Shown here piece after piece: positions 29,647 through 40,309 of a stretch of DNA of 64,000 nt. The DNA is taken from assembly GCA_934047225.1 (NCBI GenBank), contig OW203992.1, forward strand, positions 4,577,501-4,641,500. The letters are read 5' to 3'. The DNA comes from Ypsolopha sequella. Lineage: Eukaryota > Arthropoda > Insecta > Lepidoptera > Ypsolophidae. A program made the position numbers and the translations under genes. The stretch's first letter is position 1; each line of letters starts with the position of its first letter. The notes below the pieces were generated by a model. The model searched no databases. It saw nothing but the letters and a program-made list of their open reading frames with translations, and was not told where the DNA came from.

Positions 29647-30103
29647 TTAAGGCTTTTGACCACGCTAAATAAGCAACTCGATGTGTGTCGGTACAAATAT
29701 CAACGGAAACGACATTGAAATAATGTTTATTTCACCGTGCCTTGAAAAGTGGCTGTTACGACAAACACTGCGTCTCCGCTAGCGCAAAATAGGAGAAAAT
29801 AATACTTTTCACATAGACGCCATGAACGAAAAAAAATATTGAACTTGAATTTTTTAGATCTAAAATTTTCTTATAATTTGGTGAAATAATAATGAAAATC
29901 AAACGAGGAGAAAAAGTGTGTTTAAAGACCTCATTTCAACAATTATTTATATCGAGGAAAATGTATCCAAACATGTTTTCCAATTTCAAAACCCTAGATT
30001 ATATAGTAAAAATACATATACCAGAAATTTATTAAAATTTTCCGTGTATTTCATGAAATACACAGAAAAGAAACACCCGTATTTTTTTCGCATATCGCCT
30101 CAA
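29647..30103 (+). mobile_element. Chimeric F/A TTAA element
   Basis: 29647-29899 is family F in reverse, starting TTAAGGCTTTTGACCACG. At 29900 it switches to the last 204 bp of family A, from CAAACGAGGAGAAAAAG to CATATCGCCTCAA. F4 at 58639 shows F continuing differently after the same point. The A part keeps the frame VFQFQNPRLYSKN ... KKHPYFFRISP. Confidence 0.65.
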
Positions 30104-30185
30104 GTAAGAGTACTTTGGGCACAAATGCAGATTTTCTACAAATGGTAAGTATACAGATAAATTCCGAAAAAGTCATCATCATGTT

Positions 30186-30245
30186 TTGAACCCGGATCAC
30201 AAGATTGCGAGTCTAACATCCGACCGACGGAGCCATCGCTGCTTT
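30186..30245 (-). repeat. tRNA-derived SINE head fragment
   Basis: On the minus strand TGGCTCCGTCGGTCGGATG gives a box A-like start, with GGGTTCAAAAC as a decayed box B at normal spacing. Confidence 0.45.
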
Positions 30246-30379
30246 CTAAAACGAATGCTGTCAAATGTAATTTTATAGAAACTGATATCTAAGATGCTAG
30301 AATTTTAGATGTCTTCATTTTATAATTGACGTTTGACGACAACCTAATTTAATTCAGTGAAATATTTGGGTCAGAGTAA

Positions 30380-30607
30380 CGGTCAAGAAACGTTCGACAT
30401 TTATGTATGCAGCAAAATTCATACCAGAGGCTTGGTAAGTGATCATTATCGATAACACTTTCTGGTAAATTAGCAGCTGGGTTTGAGTTTGTAGGAAATA
30501 CGATAAAAATAATTTATGAATTTCATAAGGGTCATCGAACATTGATACTGAGCTTTCACCGAGTCTTCAGTATGAATTTGGCTACATAAATTTATATCAC
30601 CTTGTTC
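30380..30607. mobile_element. Foldback MITE family C, copy C3
   Basis: Inverted arms with AATTCATACCAGAGGCTTGG on the left and AGTCTTCAGTATGAATTTGG on the right. The right end is ATATCACCTTGTTC. Confidence 0.5.
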
Positions 30608-30609
30608 TG

Positions 30610-31130
30610 AAATCTGTTCCTCTGTGTCTTCCAAATTTATCACGGAACTAGGGTTTTTTGGATCAGAATAGCCTTTAAATGTTTATAACGATAATAACTC
30701 AAGTTAACTTGACCGAGCAAACGCACTAATATGCCTGCTCGTAAATCTGAGCGGTGAAAGCTCAATTTGCGAGGTATGCCAAACATTCGGGCAAAGGAAA
30801 AACGACAACATTACACGCCATTGCGGAAATACGTTCATGAGAGTCGTCTCGACAAATGGATTAAAACACTTGGACAGTATCACAAAATTTACTATCACCA
30901 ACTAAGTTTACCTTTTCGGCATTATCAAGGTATTAGATTGTTAAGGCCCTTAATATCGCCAAATGGGTACTTTCTAAAGCCTACTCCTCTTTTATGGCCA
31001 AACCAAAAATATTGAAAAAATGTATTATGGATTATCAACTCTAGGAAAACGTATGCAACAGTTTTCTTTTTCGTACCACCAAAACTTCTATATGAAAAAT
31101 TGTTTCAACTGAACGGTGTTCTTTGGCTTG
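30610..31130. other. Unassigned stretch
   Basis: 30767-31015 is open on the plus strand for 82 codons but resembles no family I know and has no context. Left unassigned. Confidence 0.35.
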
Positions 31131-31139
31131 AACTTCCTA

Positions 31140-31414
31140 CTGCTCCTAAGCGGCTTAGGTGATTTAATTCATTTACGCTTTGATAAATAGATAAACTTGA
31201 TAGCTATAAATATAACATAGAATTATTCAATCGAACAATGACGCCCATGTGAAAAGTATTATTTTCTCCTATTTTGCCCTTTGAAGGACGCAGCGAGCGT
31301 CGTAACAGCCACCACGCATTGTGCACTGATTTGAACGTTATTTCAATGTCGTTTCCGTCGATATTCATACAGACAAACATCGAGCTGCTAATTTGGCGAT
31401 GGTAATCGCCTTAA
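31140..31414. mobile_element. TTAAGGCG-type element family F, copy F2
   Basis: Closely matches F1 and ends GGTAATCGCCTTAA. Only the right end has a clear TTAA terminus. Confidence 0.6.
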
Positions 31415-31427
31415 GTTACTTATATTT

Positions 31428-31492
31428 ATGGAATGACAACTATCATTGTTGTTTTTGAATTTAAATAATTGAATTGTTGTCATTCCATACTT
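31428..31492. repeat. Short hairpin element
   Basis: ATGGAATGACAAC and GTTGTCATTCCAT form perfect 13-bp ends around about 39 nt. It directly precedes a 15-bp direct repeat copy. Confidence 0.5.
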
Positions 31493-32039
31493 TCATCCAT
31501 ACACTTAGGATTCGCTGTCCTTAAAAGACGTATATAGCGTATAAAAGAGATGTCCTACCTTTATAAACACCTTGCATGAGAGAAAGAGATGCACAACAAA
31601 GAACAGCTGTGTCAATGTTTTTTCGAGTAACTGCCTATAGCTACCCGCTTGCTTGGGTGTGATTGCGGATTTTATAATAATATTTAAATAATACGTAACT
31701 AAATTGATAAATAGTGATTGGTTTATCTTGTGCAGTAAGTAATTGTGATATGATACGGAGAAATAACCCAAATAATTACACATTTCACAGGTAAATATGA
31801 TTTTGTCATTAGAATGTTTTGAATCACATTTTGTCCAATTTCTTGTGTTTAACCGGCTCAAAAAAAGTTTTTACAGTAACCTATAGATTTTCTTTGTTGT
31901 ATTTAGTAGTTATATGCAGGATTGTCCAAAATATTAAGTAAAATAGTAAATGTAATAGTAATGTCATAGTAATTTTTTGGTATAATTTTCTCTGATACAT
32001 TCTTTATCTTGTACATTCTAAATCTATGCTTTCATCCAT

Positions 32040-32392
32040 ACACAATGTCAGCATATGTCAAACGCACAACGATATATTTACGTCATAGTATGGGATTTGA
32101 GCGATCGAGAATATACAAAATGGTGTCGATTCGGTGCAACACAACTTAACTTATTTGACAGGACTCACTTTTCGATACAGAAAGAAAAAGACAGAACGCT
32201 TAAATTAAGTTTAGCCCTGTCATCTGTCAAATAAGTTAAAATGTATTACATCAAATTGACACTAACATACACACTGACTGCTATTGTTTTTAATGCTATC
32301 TGTATTTCCATGAGAGAATAAAGACGGAGATAGTGTGCAAGTGAGGGGTGGATAGAACGGTCACCATTTCTATTCCCAAGGTCTATTGTTTC
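32040..32392 (+). mobile_element. MITE family Y, copy 2, carrying MITE X2
   Basis: Matches Y1 in reverse. The X2 element (32123-32262, ends GTGTCGATTCGG and AAATTGACAC) interrupts it between GAGCGATCGAGAATATAC and the following block. In Y1 that position is uninterrupted. Confidence 0.6.
32123..32262. mobile_element. Foldback MITE family X, copy X2
   Basis: Inverted arms with ACTTAACTTATTTGACAGG and CTGTCAAATAAGTTAA-like sequence, inserted within family Y. Confidence 0.6.
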
Positions 32393-32796
32393 AACTAATA
32401 ATGCAGAGTACGGACCTCCTTAAAGTAACCTTGGAAAACAAGTGTTGTTTTTCAAGAAAGATTTAAGCTGAGGGCAAAACTTTGAAGATTTCAAGGAAAT
32501 TTTCTTGCACTTTCCTCAAATATCTTTTTGAAGAAAGTTCATTATTATTTTCTCTGGTTTCTGGAGTTTGAAACTTATATCAGACAAATACATTAATACT
32601 AACCTTCTGCTGACAGGTGCACCTGCGCTGAAGGGTAATCAATTTCGAACAATTTGTATAGCAACTGTTACAATAGAATTAAAAAAAAAAGCTTGTTTCG
32701 TATAAAGTAACGTAACTGTCAAATTTCAAGTCTGTAGGCTTACTTTGTTACTTTGTATACTTCCGGATATTTCGTGATGAGTGAGTGGTATTTCGT

Positions 32797-33602
32797 TTTT
32801 AGGGTTCCGTAGTACCTAAATGGTACAAAAGGAACCTTTATGGTGAGACTTCGTTGTCCGTCCTTCCGTCCGTATGTCACAGCCTCATAACTTTAGCACC
32901 GTTAAAGATAAATACATAAAATTTGGCACAAAATAGCAATAATTTGCCCACATATCACGGTATAAAAAAAATATGAAAAAATAAAAAATGTTATCCTAAA
33001 AATACAGTTTGGGTATCAAATTGTAGATATTAAAATGTTGATTGTAAAAATATATATTTTACTATATTTACTGGCACTGGAAATACGAGAAATCTTTAAA
33101 AACCACAAAAAATATGTATGTCCTCCCCCCCCCCCCCCCCCTTATCTCCGAAACTGGTAGACCGAAAAATATCAAAAAAATGACGATTATCGATCATAAC
33201 TGGGCAATTACAGGAAAACTATAGCGATTAAAACAAAAAAATTGATGCATGATACTGATCACTTACCAAGTCACCAGTATGAATTTGGACGATGATCAAA
33301 AAGTCACCTTGTATATATATTTATATAAATACAATATGGGTATCAAATTGTAGGTACTAAAAAGCTAATTGTAAAATATATACATAGTTTAGCTTTATTT
33401 AATTACATCTATTTCAAGAAATCCTTGAAAACCATATTACAAATTTATGTCAAGTATGAAAAAAATGATGGTAATATGTGTTTACGTAAAGATTACAGGA
33501 AGAATAAAGAGGTTGAAAAATTCACGAAAAAATTAAATTTATCATCCACAATACGGAACCCTAAGTACGCGAGTCTGACTCGCACTTGGCTGGTTTTTTT
33601 AT
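32797..33602 (-). mobile_element. Repeat family O (CGGAACCCTAAAAA end), copy O1
   Basis: Reverse orientation. It runs from AGGGTTCCGTAGTACC through TTATGGTGAGACTTCGTTG and TCCGTCCTTCCGTCCG to CGAGTCTGACTCGCACTTGG. Copies O3 (47737) and O4 (49578) are similar in length. It contains a C tract at 33122-33141. No frame survives; the class is unknown though I recall it from moths and butterflies. Confidence 0.6.
33240..33318. mobile_element. MITE family C arm, nested in O1
   Basis: One arm only, from TGCATGATACTGATCACTTA to AAAAGTCACCTTGTATA. It matches the C1 right arm and sits inside O1, so this C copy either inserted later or is part of this O variant. Confidence 0.5.
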
Positions 33603-33701
33603 TTATTCAACTTTAAGGATTGATCTTAGTTGGGTCTTTTTCAGACACAACTGTTAAAGTACGTAGGTTTATAGTAAATAGGTAAATAAACGACCGTGCT
33701 T

Positions 33702-34011
33702 CAAAGATTTCAAAAGTTTAGATGGGCCCTGGCACCTAAAATTTATTGCACTGTTTTTGAATGCGTGCGTTAACATAATGCCAACGCGCGCACACTTTTG
33801 AGTGCGCAATCTGTCAACCTACGGTCAGCAAACTGATCAGACAACTAAAGTTGTTAAAATGATTAACTTCAAGTGCACTTAAAGCGTCCAACTATCACTG
33901 TGTTCAGATGAGCACTGATTCCAAATGTGTGAGCGTCACCCATTTAAATGTGGAAACATTTTGTTGCTGTCATACTACGGTAAGGGCTTATCTTTACTTT
34001 TGAAATTTTTG
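33702..34011. mobile_element. hAT-type MITE family Z, copy Z2 (310 bp)
   Basis: Same 310-bp length as Z1, inverted orientation, ends CAAAGATTTC and GAAATTTTTG. Flanked by a perfect 8-bp TSD, CCGTGCTT, at 33694-33701 and 34012-34019. Confidence 0.85.
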
Positions 34012-34024
34012 CCGTGCTTACAGT

Positions 34025-34850
34025 TTACAGTAACAACAAAAATATTCCTTACAAAAATAATGTTTTACTAAAAGCATGGTCCATACACTGCTCATGAAAA
34101 TAATTTACTGCCCCGCTTTTTTTCTGCCCCTGAAAATTTCAACAGTGGAATTATCACCAAAATATCAAAAATAAAAAAACAGCGTAATGGGACCTTTGCG
34201 CCGGGTACGATGAGGGGCGGTCTTTTTGATAGTTAGGTAATTTTGTTTTTATAGTAGGTTTAGATACATTATTTTAAGGTTTAGGATTCTGTTTATTTTT
34301 AGTTTTGCTTGTAATACGTTTTTATTTTTATCAGTTTAGTTTGTTTTAGTATTTTTATATCAGTAATTAAATATAAAAAAACTTGCTCACAATTTAAATG
34401 CACACTTTTCAATGCCAATCTTTTATCCTAAATTAAGAAACTACTCGTAATTAATTCACTTCTTGCAAACTTCAGGTCACATTCCGAAGAAAATTTAAAA
34501 AAATGCTCTTTTATAATCTGTAATTCTTTAGGGCTGTTTGCTAAAAGCTTTTTACTAAGTCTAGACTTTTGAATAAAAAGTTGGCAAATACTGTCTGCAA
34601 AGGTTTATTAAAGCGCAAATCCAATTAACTGACTGTAGGGAAATTTTATATGAATAAAATGGTAATAATTAGGCATGTTTTATTTTATGAGTATTTTATT
34701 TATTGAGTAGAGAATATTATATAAACTTACTAATAACTGATATGTAAGATTATCTAGGTTGTATGTTGTTTACAATCTGAGTATACTCAGATTTATAAAA
34801 CAAAAATAGGAATAATGGACCACCGTTAAATGCATCTTGGGTCGAAAACG
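34025..34850. other. Unassigned AT-rich stretch
   Basis: No frame or repeat recognised. Confidence 0.4.
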
Positions 34851-34875
34851 GCACATATATTTGTATATTTTTGTA

Positions 34876-34924
34876 CACTAGCTTTTGCCCGCGGCTTCGC
34901 CCGCGCCGATTTCGTTTGCATATT
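34876..34924 (+). repeat. CCCGCGGCTTCGCCCGCG-type repeat scrap
   Basis: The start word TAGCTTTTGCCCGCGGCTTC is known to me as a common 5' boundary of retro-element tails in moth genomes. Only a short scrap is present and it runs directly into repeat D2. Confidence 0.4.
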
Positions 34925-35290
34925 CAAAATTCAAATTCAAATTCAAAATTCAAAAAGTTCATTTTGCAAAGTAGGTATATATAATACACGTTTCACAAGT
35001 CAAACTTTAATTTTATAAAAATATATGTAATAAAATAATAAATGTACATGAACTACTTAGATTAAATGTTTATTTAATTTATGTAGCAATATATATACGA
35101 TTAAAATTATAGGTAAAATATTATTATACAAGGTGAAATCCAATCAACCGCCCGAACCCATACCGGAGACCCGGCCAGGAACCAGGAACAAGGTTCAATG
35201 ATCACCAACCGAGCCCCCAGCACGAATCCAGGCGGCCGACCAAATCCCATCCTATATACTACATACTAATAGGTTACATATATAAATACA
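34925..35290. repeat. Dispersed repeat D, copy 2
   Basis: Matches 7430-7770, including ATATATACGATTAAAAT, TACAAGGTGAAATCCAATCA and ACGAATCCAGGCGGCCGACC. Confidence 0.55.
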
Positions 35291-35593
35291 TGCCTACCTC
35301 CGCCCATTGCCCCTCCGCCTCATTCCCGAGATAAGAAGTCGCCTATGTCACTCTCCGGCCTATAAACTATGTCTAAATGTCTTTGCATAAAATCATGTCG
35401 ATCCGTAGCTCCTTTGCTGCGTGAAAGGAAGACAAACCAACAAACCAACACGGTTTATATGATTTAAACTCAAAATGGAACTCTTACTTCTTTTGTCCGT
35501 CTGTCACTACTCAAGACCCTTTTTCTTGGGCCCCTTGAGAGAACTAATACATCCAATAGATTATCTTCGGCTCTATGATGTTGTTAAATAATT

Positions 35594-36065
35594 AGGACGG
35601 CGATTCTGGTAAGTGCAAAAAAATTTGCTACAGCTGACTTTGAGTGATTTAAGGCGATATGCGAAAAAAATACGGGTGTTTTTTTTCTGTGTATTTCATA
35701 AAATACAAAGAAAATTGAAATAAATATCTGGTATATGCATTTTGACTATATAATCTAGGGTTTTGAAATTGGAAAACATGTTTGGATAAATTTTCCTCAA
35801 AAGAAATAATAGTTGAAATGAGGTTTTCAAACACACTTTTTCTCCTCGTTTGACGAATAGGCACCATATACAGAACTCAAACATATTTTATTAGGTGTGT
35901 TTCAACAATATTTAGAGATATCTAGAACATTTTTCCCTTTCGCCCTGAATCCGCCCCTATCGCACAGCGCGATATTTCGTTTGGAGTGATTTTCGGGATT
36001 TTCTACGGAAATGATTGATTTTTATGCTTTCGCAAATTTTGCGCACGCGCCAGAATCGCCGTCCT
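35594..36065. mobile_element. MITE with AGGACGGCGATTCTGG ends, hosting A6
   Basis: Perfect 16-bp TIRs at 35594-35609 and 36050-36065 enclose about 440 bp, most of which is the family A copy at 35649-35989. No TSD was recognised. The host element was therefore short, perhaps 130 bp, before A6 arrived. Confidence 0.6.
35649..35989 (-). mobile_element. TTAA element family A, copy A6, end deleted
   Basis: Begins TTAAGGCGATATGCG but stops at TTTGGAGTGA, lacking the usual last 38 bp. TTGAGTGATTT occurs just left of the element and TTGGAGTGATTT at the truncation, so a microhomology deletion is plausible. On the minus strand the frame QTRRKSVFENLIS to HPYFFRISP is intact. Confidence 0.65.
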
Positions 36066-36282
36066 GATCTTCAATTTTTGGTTCGCATTTATTCCAAAAC
36101 TCTCAATGGCATAGCATATGTTTGATATCGTAGATGCAAAGCTAATAAAAAATGCGAGTAATCTACACTTTTAGACCCATTTTAGACCATTCGCAACTCT
36201 CATCAAAAATAGTCCATTACCCGATAACGCACTGCCGAGACTCGCTTCGAAATAACCTTCAAAACTTTACCGGATTCACATT

Positions 36283-36619
36283 ATGCTGATGCCGGGCTCG
36301 ACTGTGGAGGTACCCGTCTCACTTGGAGACCCCCTCGAAGTAATTCGGGGGAGAGTAACAGGACAGCTCACAGGCAAAAAACCAGGAGGCCCACCATGCT
36401 TGGGACCGATGGATGGCGGTATATCCATCCCTAATAGCCGGGCCTTATATGGAACAGACTGGTGACGGACAGCGGCGTCATTGGTGCGAGGGTTCCGGCA
36501 CCGCACTCACCAACCCGCCTGCCCAGCGTGTGTGAGTATGGGCAAATCTTCCAGGGTGGCAAAGTCCTGGAAAGGCTTATGTTCAGCAGTGGACGAACTA
36601 GGCTGATGGATGGATGATA
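36283..36619 (+). mobile_element. RTE-like 3' end, family T copy T2
   Basis: Matches T1 and T3 and ends GTGGACGAACTAGGCTGATG. The open frames on both strands here are by-products of its GC-rich sequence. Confidence 0.6.
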
Positions 36620-36662
36620 AGAAATACATTTGAATATTTGGAATGAATATATCCAGCGAGTT

Positions 36663-36775
36663 CAGTGGAGACCACATCAAGTAAGACACATTGGACTTTG
36701 TACCTATCTTATATTCTTCTCTGTAGGGGCTAATATCGTACTGCAAGTGTATTGCTTGATGTTGTCTCCACTGTA
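36663..36775. repeat. Inverted-repeat element, 113 bp
   Basis: Ends AGTGGAGACCACATCAAG and CTTGATGTTGTCTCCACT are inverted with one mismatch. The interior is unpaired. Confidence 0.55.
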
Positions 36776-36779
36776 CATT

Positions 36780-37785
36780 AACCGAATCAGACGGTCAACG
36801 CCGTCTATACTGAATATAATATACCATACCTAGACTTTTAGGGTATTCCTTGGAGAATTTCACCTCTTTATTTATTAAAATGCTTGAAAGCAAAACCAGT
36901 GAAGGGCAAAGAATGTCATTTTTAGTACTGTTTTTCACAGATTACTTGTATATAGAATACTATAATGTGGGTATTCTGATAAAACGTTACTTAAAAAGGG
37001 CGTAAAGTGTACGTCTTACACATTTTACGGGTTACGTGTGCGGATAAATTAAATTAAATGTTTTTTTTTTTCCTTGCTAAGCAGTTGATAGTGTGTTCAT
37101 TTACACTTTAGAAAGCGAAAAAAAAAATCAATGCGATAATAAAAACAAAAATCGACACATTTATTTAAGTCCTTCCTAACAATGTACCAAAGTATGTACT
37201 TTTCGTGGACTCTTCACAGACAATTCATTTCCAAGATTGTTTTTTTTTTAAACTATCGCAGAATGCTTTAAATATTTTACAATAAGTACATGCAGTGCCT
37301 CTAAGAGTATATTAACAGAAAGTTCAACGGCAACAATAAATATCACTGTATCGACAAATATTTCAACAAATCACAAAAAGACCACACATTATAAAATACC
37401 CACACACGAGGTTTTTAATACCTTTGAAATATTAACCCCCGCTCTGGGAGTCAATCACGTTGGCAACCGTGAAATAACACCGTCAACCGACCGAGAAAGA
37501 ACTGATTATTTAAAACCTGGGTGGGTTAAAACCAGATTGGAATTACTATACGTCGAATAATTGGTTTGTTCCTCTAGTTGTTATGGTACTGTTAGGACAA
37601 GAAACCTCATACACTTAAAAGGAAGGCTACAAAATTAGTAGAAAAGTATAATTCTATTGCTGTTGCTACTTATAGTTATTCATATTCGTGCTCTTTATAA
37701 AGCAAATAATTATAAACGTAATAATTTGAATTTATTCAAGATTTATTGAATAAATTATTTAATAAGTAAAACATACAATGATAAT
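36780..37785. other. Unassigned stretch
   Basis: AT-rich with T and A tracts. No supported frame. Confidence 0.4.
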
Positions 37786-37786
37786 T

Positions 37787-38046
37787 GACTTCCATTGTCT
37801 TATATTTGATTTATTATATTATATAAATATACAATATACGAAACACAAAAAATAATCAGAGGTTGTAAAATATCTTTCGACCACTAGTTGTGGTCGGCAT
37901 CAGTTACATGGATATTAATATATATATTAATTAATACTAACTAATATCCATGTAACTGATATATTTTACAAATAAATATATATTATAACCTGTGATAATA
38001 TTTTGTGTTTCGTATATACATAGGTATATACGAAACATATATATAA
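37787..38046. repeat. Palindrome family V, copy V2, right arm damaged
   Basis: Keeps CGACCACTAGTTGTGGTCGG and ACGAAACACAAAA in the left arm. The right arm has lost the GGTCG hairpin (ACTGATATATTTTAC) but keeps TTTGTGTTTCGTATA. Supports V as a mobile foldback family. Confidence 0.6.
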
Positions 38047-38944
38047 TATTATAATTAATTAATAAGTAAAACAGTGAAATAAAAAGATGTTTCTTTTTAT
38101 GATTTTGATAAAAATGCTTGGTGCAAGGGGCGCGGGGCATTTGGGTGCAGAGTCGTAGGGGGCGCAAGCTGACCTTTAAATATAATCGGTGTTAAGATGA
38201 AGTTACGGAAGCCGGAAACTGGTGATAGTACTCCTCCATACGAACAACTTTTACTACAGAGCCAACTACCGAATCACGAAAAAAAAAATCAGCTGTTCCA
38301 TTGAAAAGTTACATAGCTTCCCGACCAAAATGTATGAGACAAATGTTTTTTTTCTCGATTTATCAATTTTTTTTCACGAAAAGAAGTTCGTTTTGGAGTA
38401 TTATTGAATGTAACAAATGATTTCCGGAATAATAAACAAAGCAAACATAATAATTACACCGCGTTTTTTTTTTTTTTTTGGTGTTTGCTTTTGACAAAAT
38501 TCAAGTGAAAATTAGTTATTCTGAAGATTTAAATAATAAAAAACTGGTTAAGTGCGAGTAGTTCACGCGCCCTGAGGGTTTCGTAGCGTTTTAATAAGTT
38601 AGAAGACGTAAATAAAATTTTAAGAAAAGTTACAAACTTAATTTTGCAGTTTTATTTTTATAAATTTACCGACAGGACGTTTCATACGAAGTATTTATGT
38701 TCTTATTACTGGGTTAAGAAATCAAGACTATCGGATAAAACAAATAATTTTTCTGCTACAAGATATCTTCGTCCAAGATAGAAGAATAAGTGGCGCCGGC
38801 AGAAAAAAAAAACGAGAATTGCAGGCTTACATTTTTCTTGTAGATTAGTGCTATGCCATATACAATAAACAACTACTAAATCTAGCTCGAATGACAGACA
38901 GAGAGACAACTCTAAGCTCAGAGGTTTTATCGGTAAGCTTAGTC

Positions 38945-39373
38945 AAAAACAAATTTTAGGTATCATGTTGGTCCCAAGACTTCTAGGAATTCCCAGCCGG
39001 CGTCCATAGTCTTCTCTAGAACTGTAATATTGTATTATATAGCTTCTTTATCAGCTAACAACGTTACGTCATCTGCAAATCTGCTCAAGTAGATCTCCAT
39101 TCTCTTATCTCCTGGATTCTCCGGGTACATATCTTTCTCTTTGGTAGTTTAAGAAGTCTATGTATAAGTCATATTGTTCGCTAAATTAAAAAGCCTTTCA
39201 TCCTTTTGGTTCAAAATGCCTAAATCCCTAAATTTTAAAATGTCTTCAAATTTCTTTTCACAAACCACCGGGTTGAAATCTTTAGTAATATATAAATCTT
39301 TATCTTTCTTTACCCCTTTATATAGTTCGTCAAATTGTTTGTAGTATGTTTGTATGTCTCGCTGTCTAGTTTT
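38945..39373 (-). pseudogene. LINE endonuclease and RT relic, internally deleted
   Basis: Minus strand. 39179-39373 reads 65 codons without a stop: DIQTYYKQFDELYKGVKKDK, DLYITKDFNPVV, then FEDILKFRDLGILNQKDERL. This matches the GDFN region of APE-type endonucleases in RTE/craniofacial-development-protein-2-like LINEs, with G replaced by K. Closer to 38945 another frame reads EIYLSRFADDVTLLADKEAI before a stop, the Y/FADD catalytic motif of reverse transcriptase, then TVLEKTMDAGWEFLEVL. The two domains are normally hundreds of codons apart, so there is a large internal deletion. Confidence 0.7.
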
Positions 39374-39597
39374 TTAAAAGAAAACGAAAAGTAAGAAAAT
39401 ACAATACAATAAACATGAATTACAAACAATATCTCACAATCACACCAAACACGATCATAAATTAATTCCGTTAATTTCATCAGAACATTTCAGAGGATCA
39501 ATACTATACAGAAATTATTCCTATTACAGAAACTATCGATACAAACTGCAACAGAGTTTCTCATACTTATGGCTTCACGTACCCTTATGAAACTTAA

Positions 39598-40046
39598 CCT
39601 TCAAGCCATCGCGCGGCGTCGAATCGACCGCGATGACCAAATACTCCTACATCAGATCGTACTTTGCTACTCGTAGTGGTTACCAGTTTTATTAGCTTGT
39701 GATATGTTCATCACGCACACAAATAGACAGTCTCTTCCATTCCCCGCATACCCCAAGCCGCACAGACGGCCCTTGCTTCAGTTGCGCGGACCATGACTGC
39801 ATGTCTTTGCAGTGAATGCTACAATGTCGATGAAAATGACGATGAAGAAGAAGATTAGTTCTAAAATTTATATTTAAGTTCTAGGAAGAAAAACTATAAA
39901 AATAAATGATTAGTTTGTTTTAAATTTTGTTTAAAAATAAATTATTACTTTATTAATTTTTGTTTTATTATGCATGAAAATTAAAAAGGTCGAAATGACT
40001 ACGCGCGACCGCTGTCGTTACAATCGACCGCGCTCCCGCTTGAAGG
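39598..40046 (+). mobile_element. piggyBac-type internally deleted element
   Basis: TTAA at 39594-39597 and 40047-40050. TIRs begin CCTTCAAGC on both sides, with a CGCGCGG/CGCGGTCGAT-like extension. TTAA plus a CC start is typical of piggyBac. It keeps the last 43 codons of a coding frame. Confidence 0.75.
39727..39858 (+). pseudogene. C-terminal scrap of the piggyBac-type transposase
   Basis: 43 codons ending TMTACLCSECYNVDENDDEE, then D and TAG at 39856. A CxxC pair followed by an acidic tail at the very C-terminus, inside an element with piggyBac-type ends, fits the usual zinc-binding C-terminus of that transposase family, though only one CxxC pair remains. The catalytic core is gone. Confidence 0.45.
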
Positions 40047-40309
40047 TTAAACTTGATATACGACTGAGAAACATAAAAGAAAGGAAATAAAGTTTTTTAC
40101 TTAAATAAAAGATAACACAGTACAAAGAGCAACGTATATTTAATTAATTAATGTTAGGGTAGGCTTGTTTCTGGTCTCTAATTTAAGTCGATTTCAGAAG
40201 CAATTTCTCTCAAGCCAGACAGCTGCCATAACGTCAATTTTGTCGCAAACCCCCTACGGTAAACTGGCGAACCCCTAGGGGTTTGTGTACCCCACTTTGA
40301 GAAACTCTG

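Larger units (their letters stand above)
39552..40309. mobile_element. hAT-type element hosting a piggyBac MITE
   Basis: Ends CAGAGTTTCTCA and TGAGAAACTCTG are perfect inverted 12-mers, flanked by AACTGCAA and ATCTACAA (6 of 8 matching), an eroded 8-bp TSD. CAGAGTTTCTCAAAGTGG-type termini are familiar from hAT elements. Without the nested 449 bp it would be about 309 bp. Confidence 0.65.

Noticed and set aside
30704..31015. Gene on either strand at 30.7-31.0 kb
   Set aside because: Opposed overlapping short frames, no motif and no codon pattern to favour either.
33122..33141. C tract as a functional G-quadruplex
   Set aside because: It is a homopolymer inside repeat O that varies between copies; it looks like slippage.
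36276..36746. Overlapping open frames on both strands of family T
   Set aside because: T occurs three times and ends like an RTE 3' UTR; the frames are not conserved between copies.
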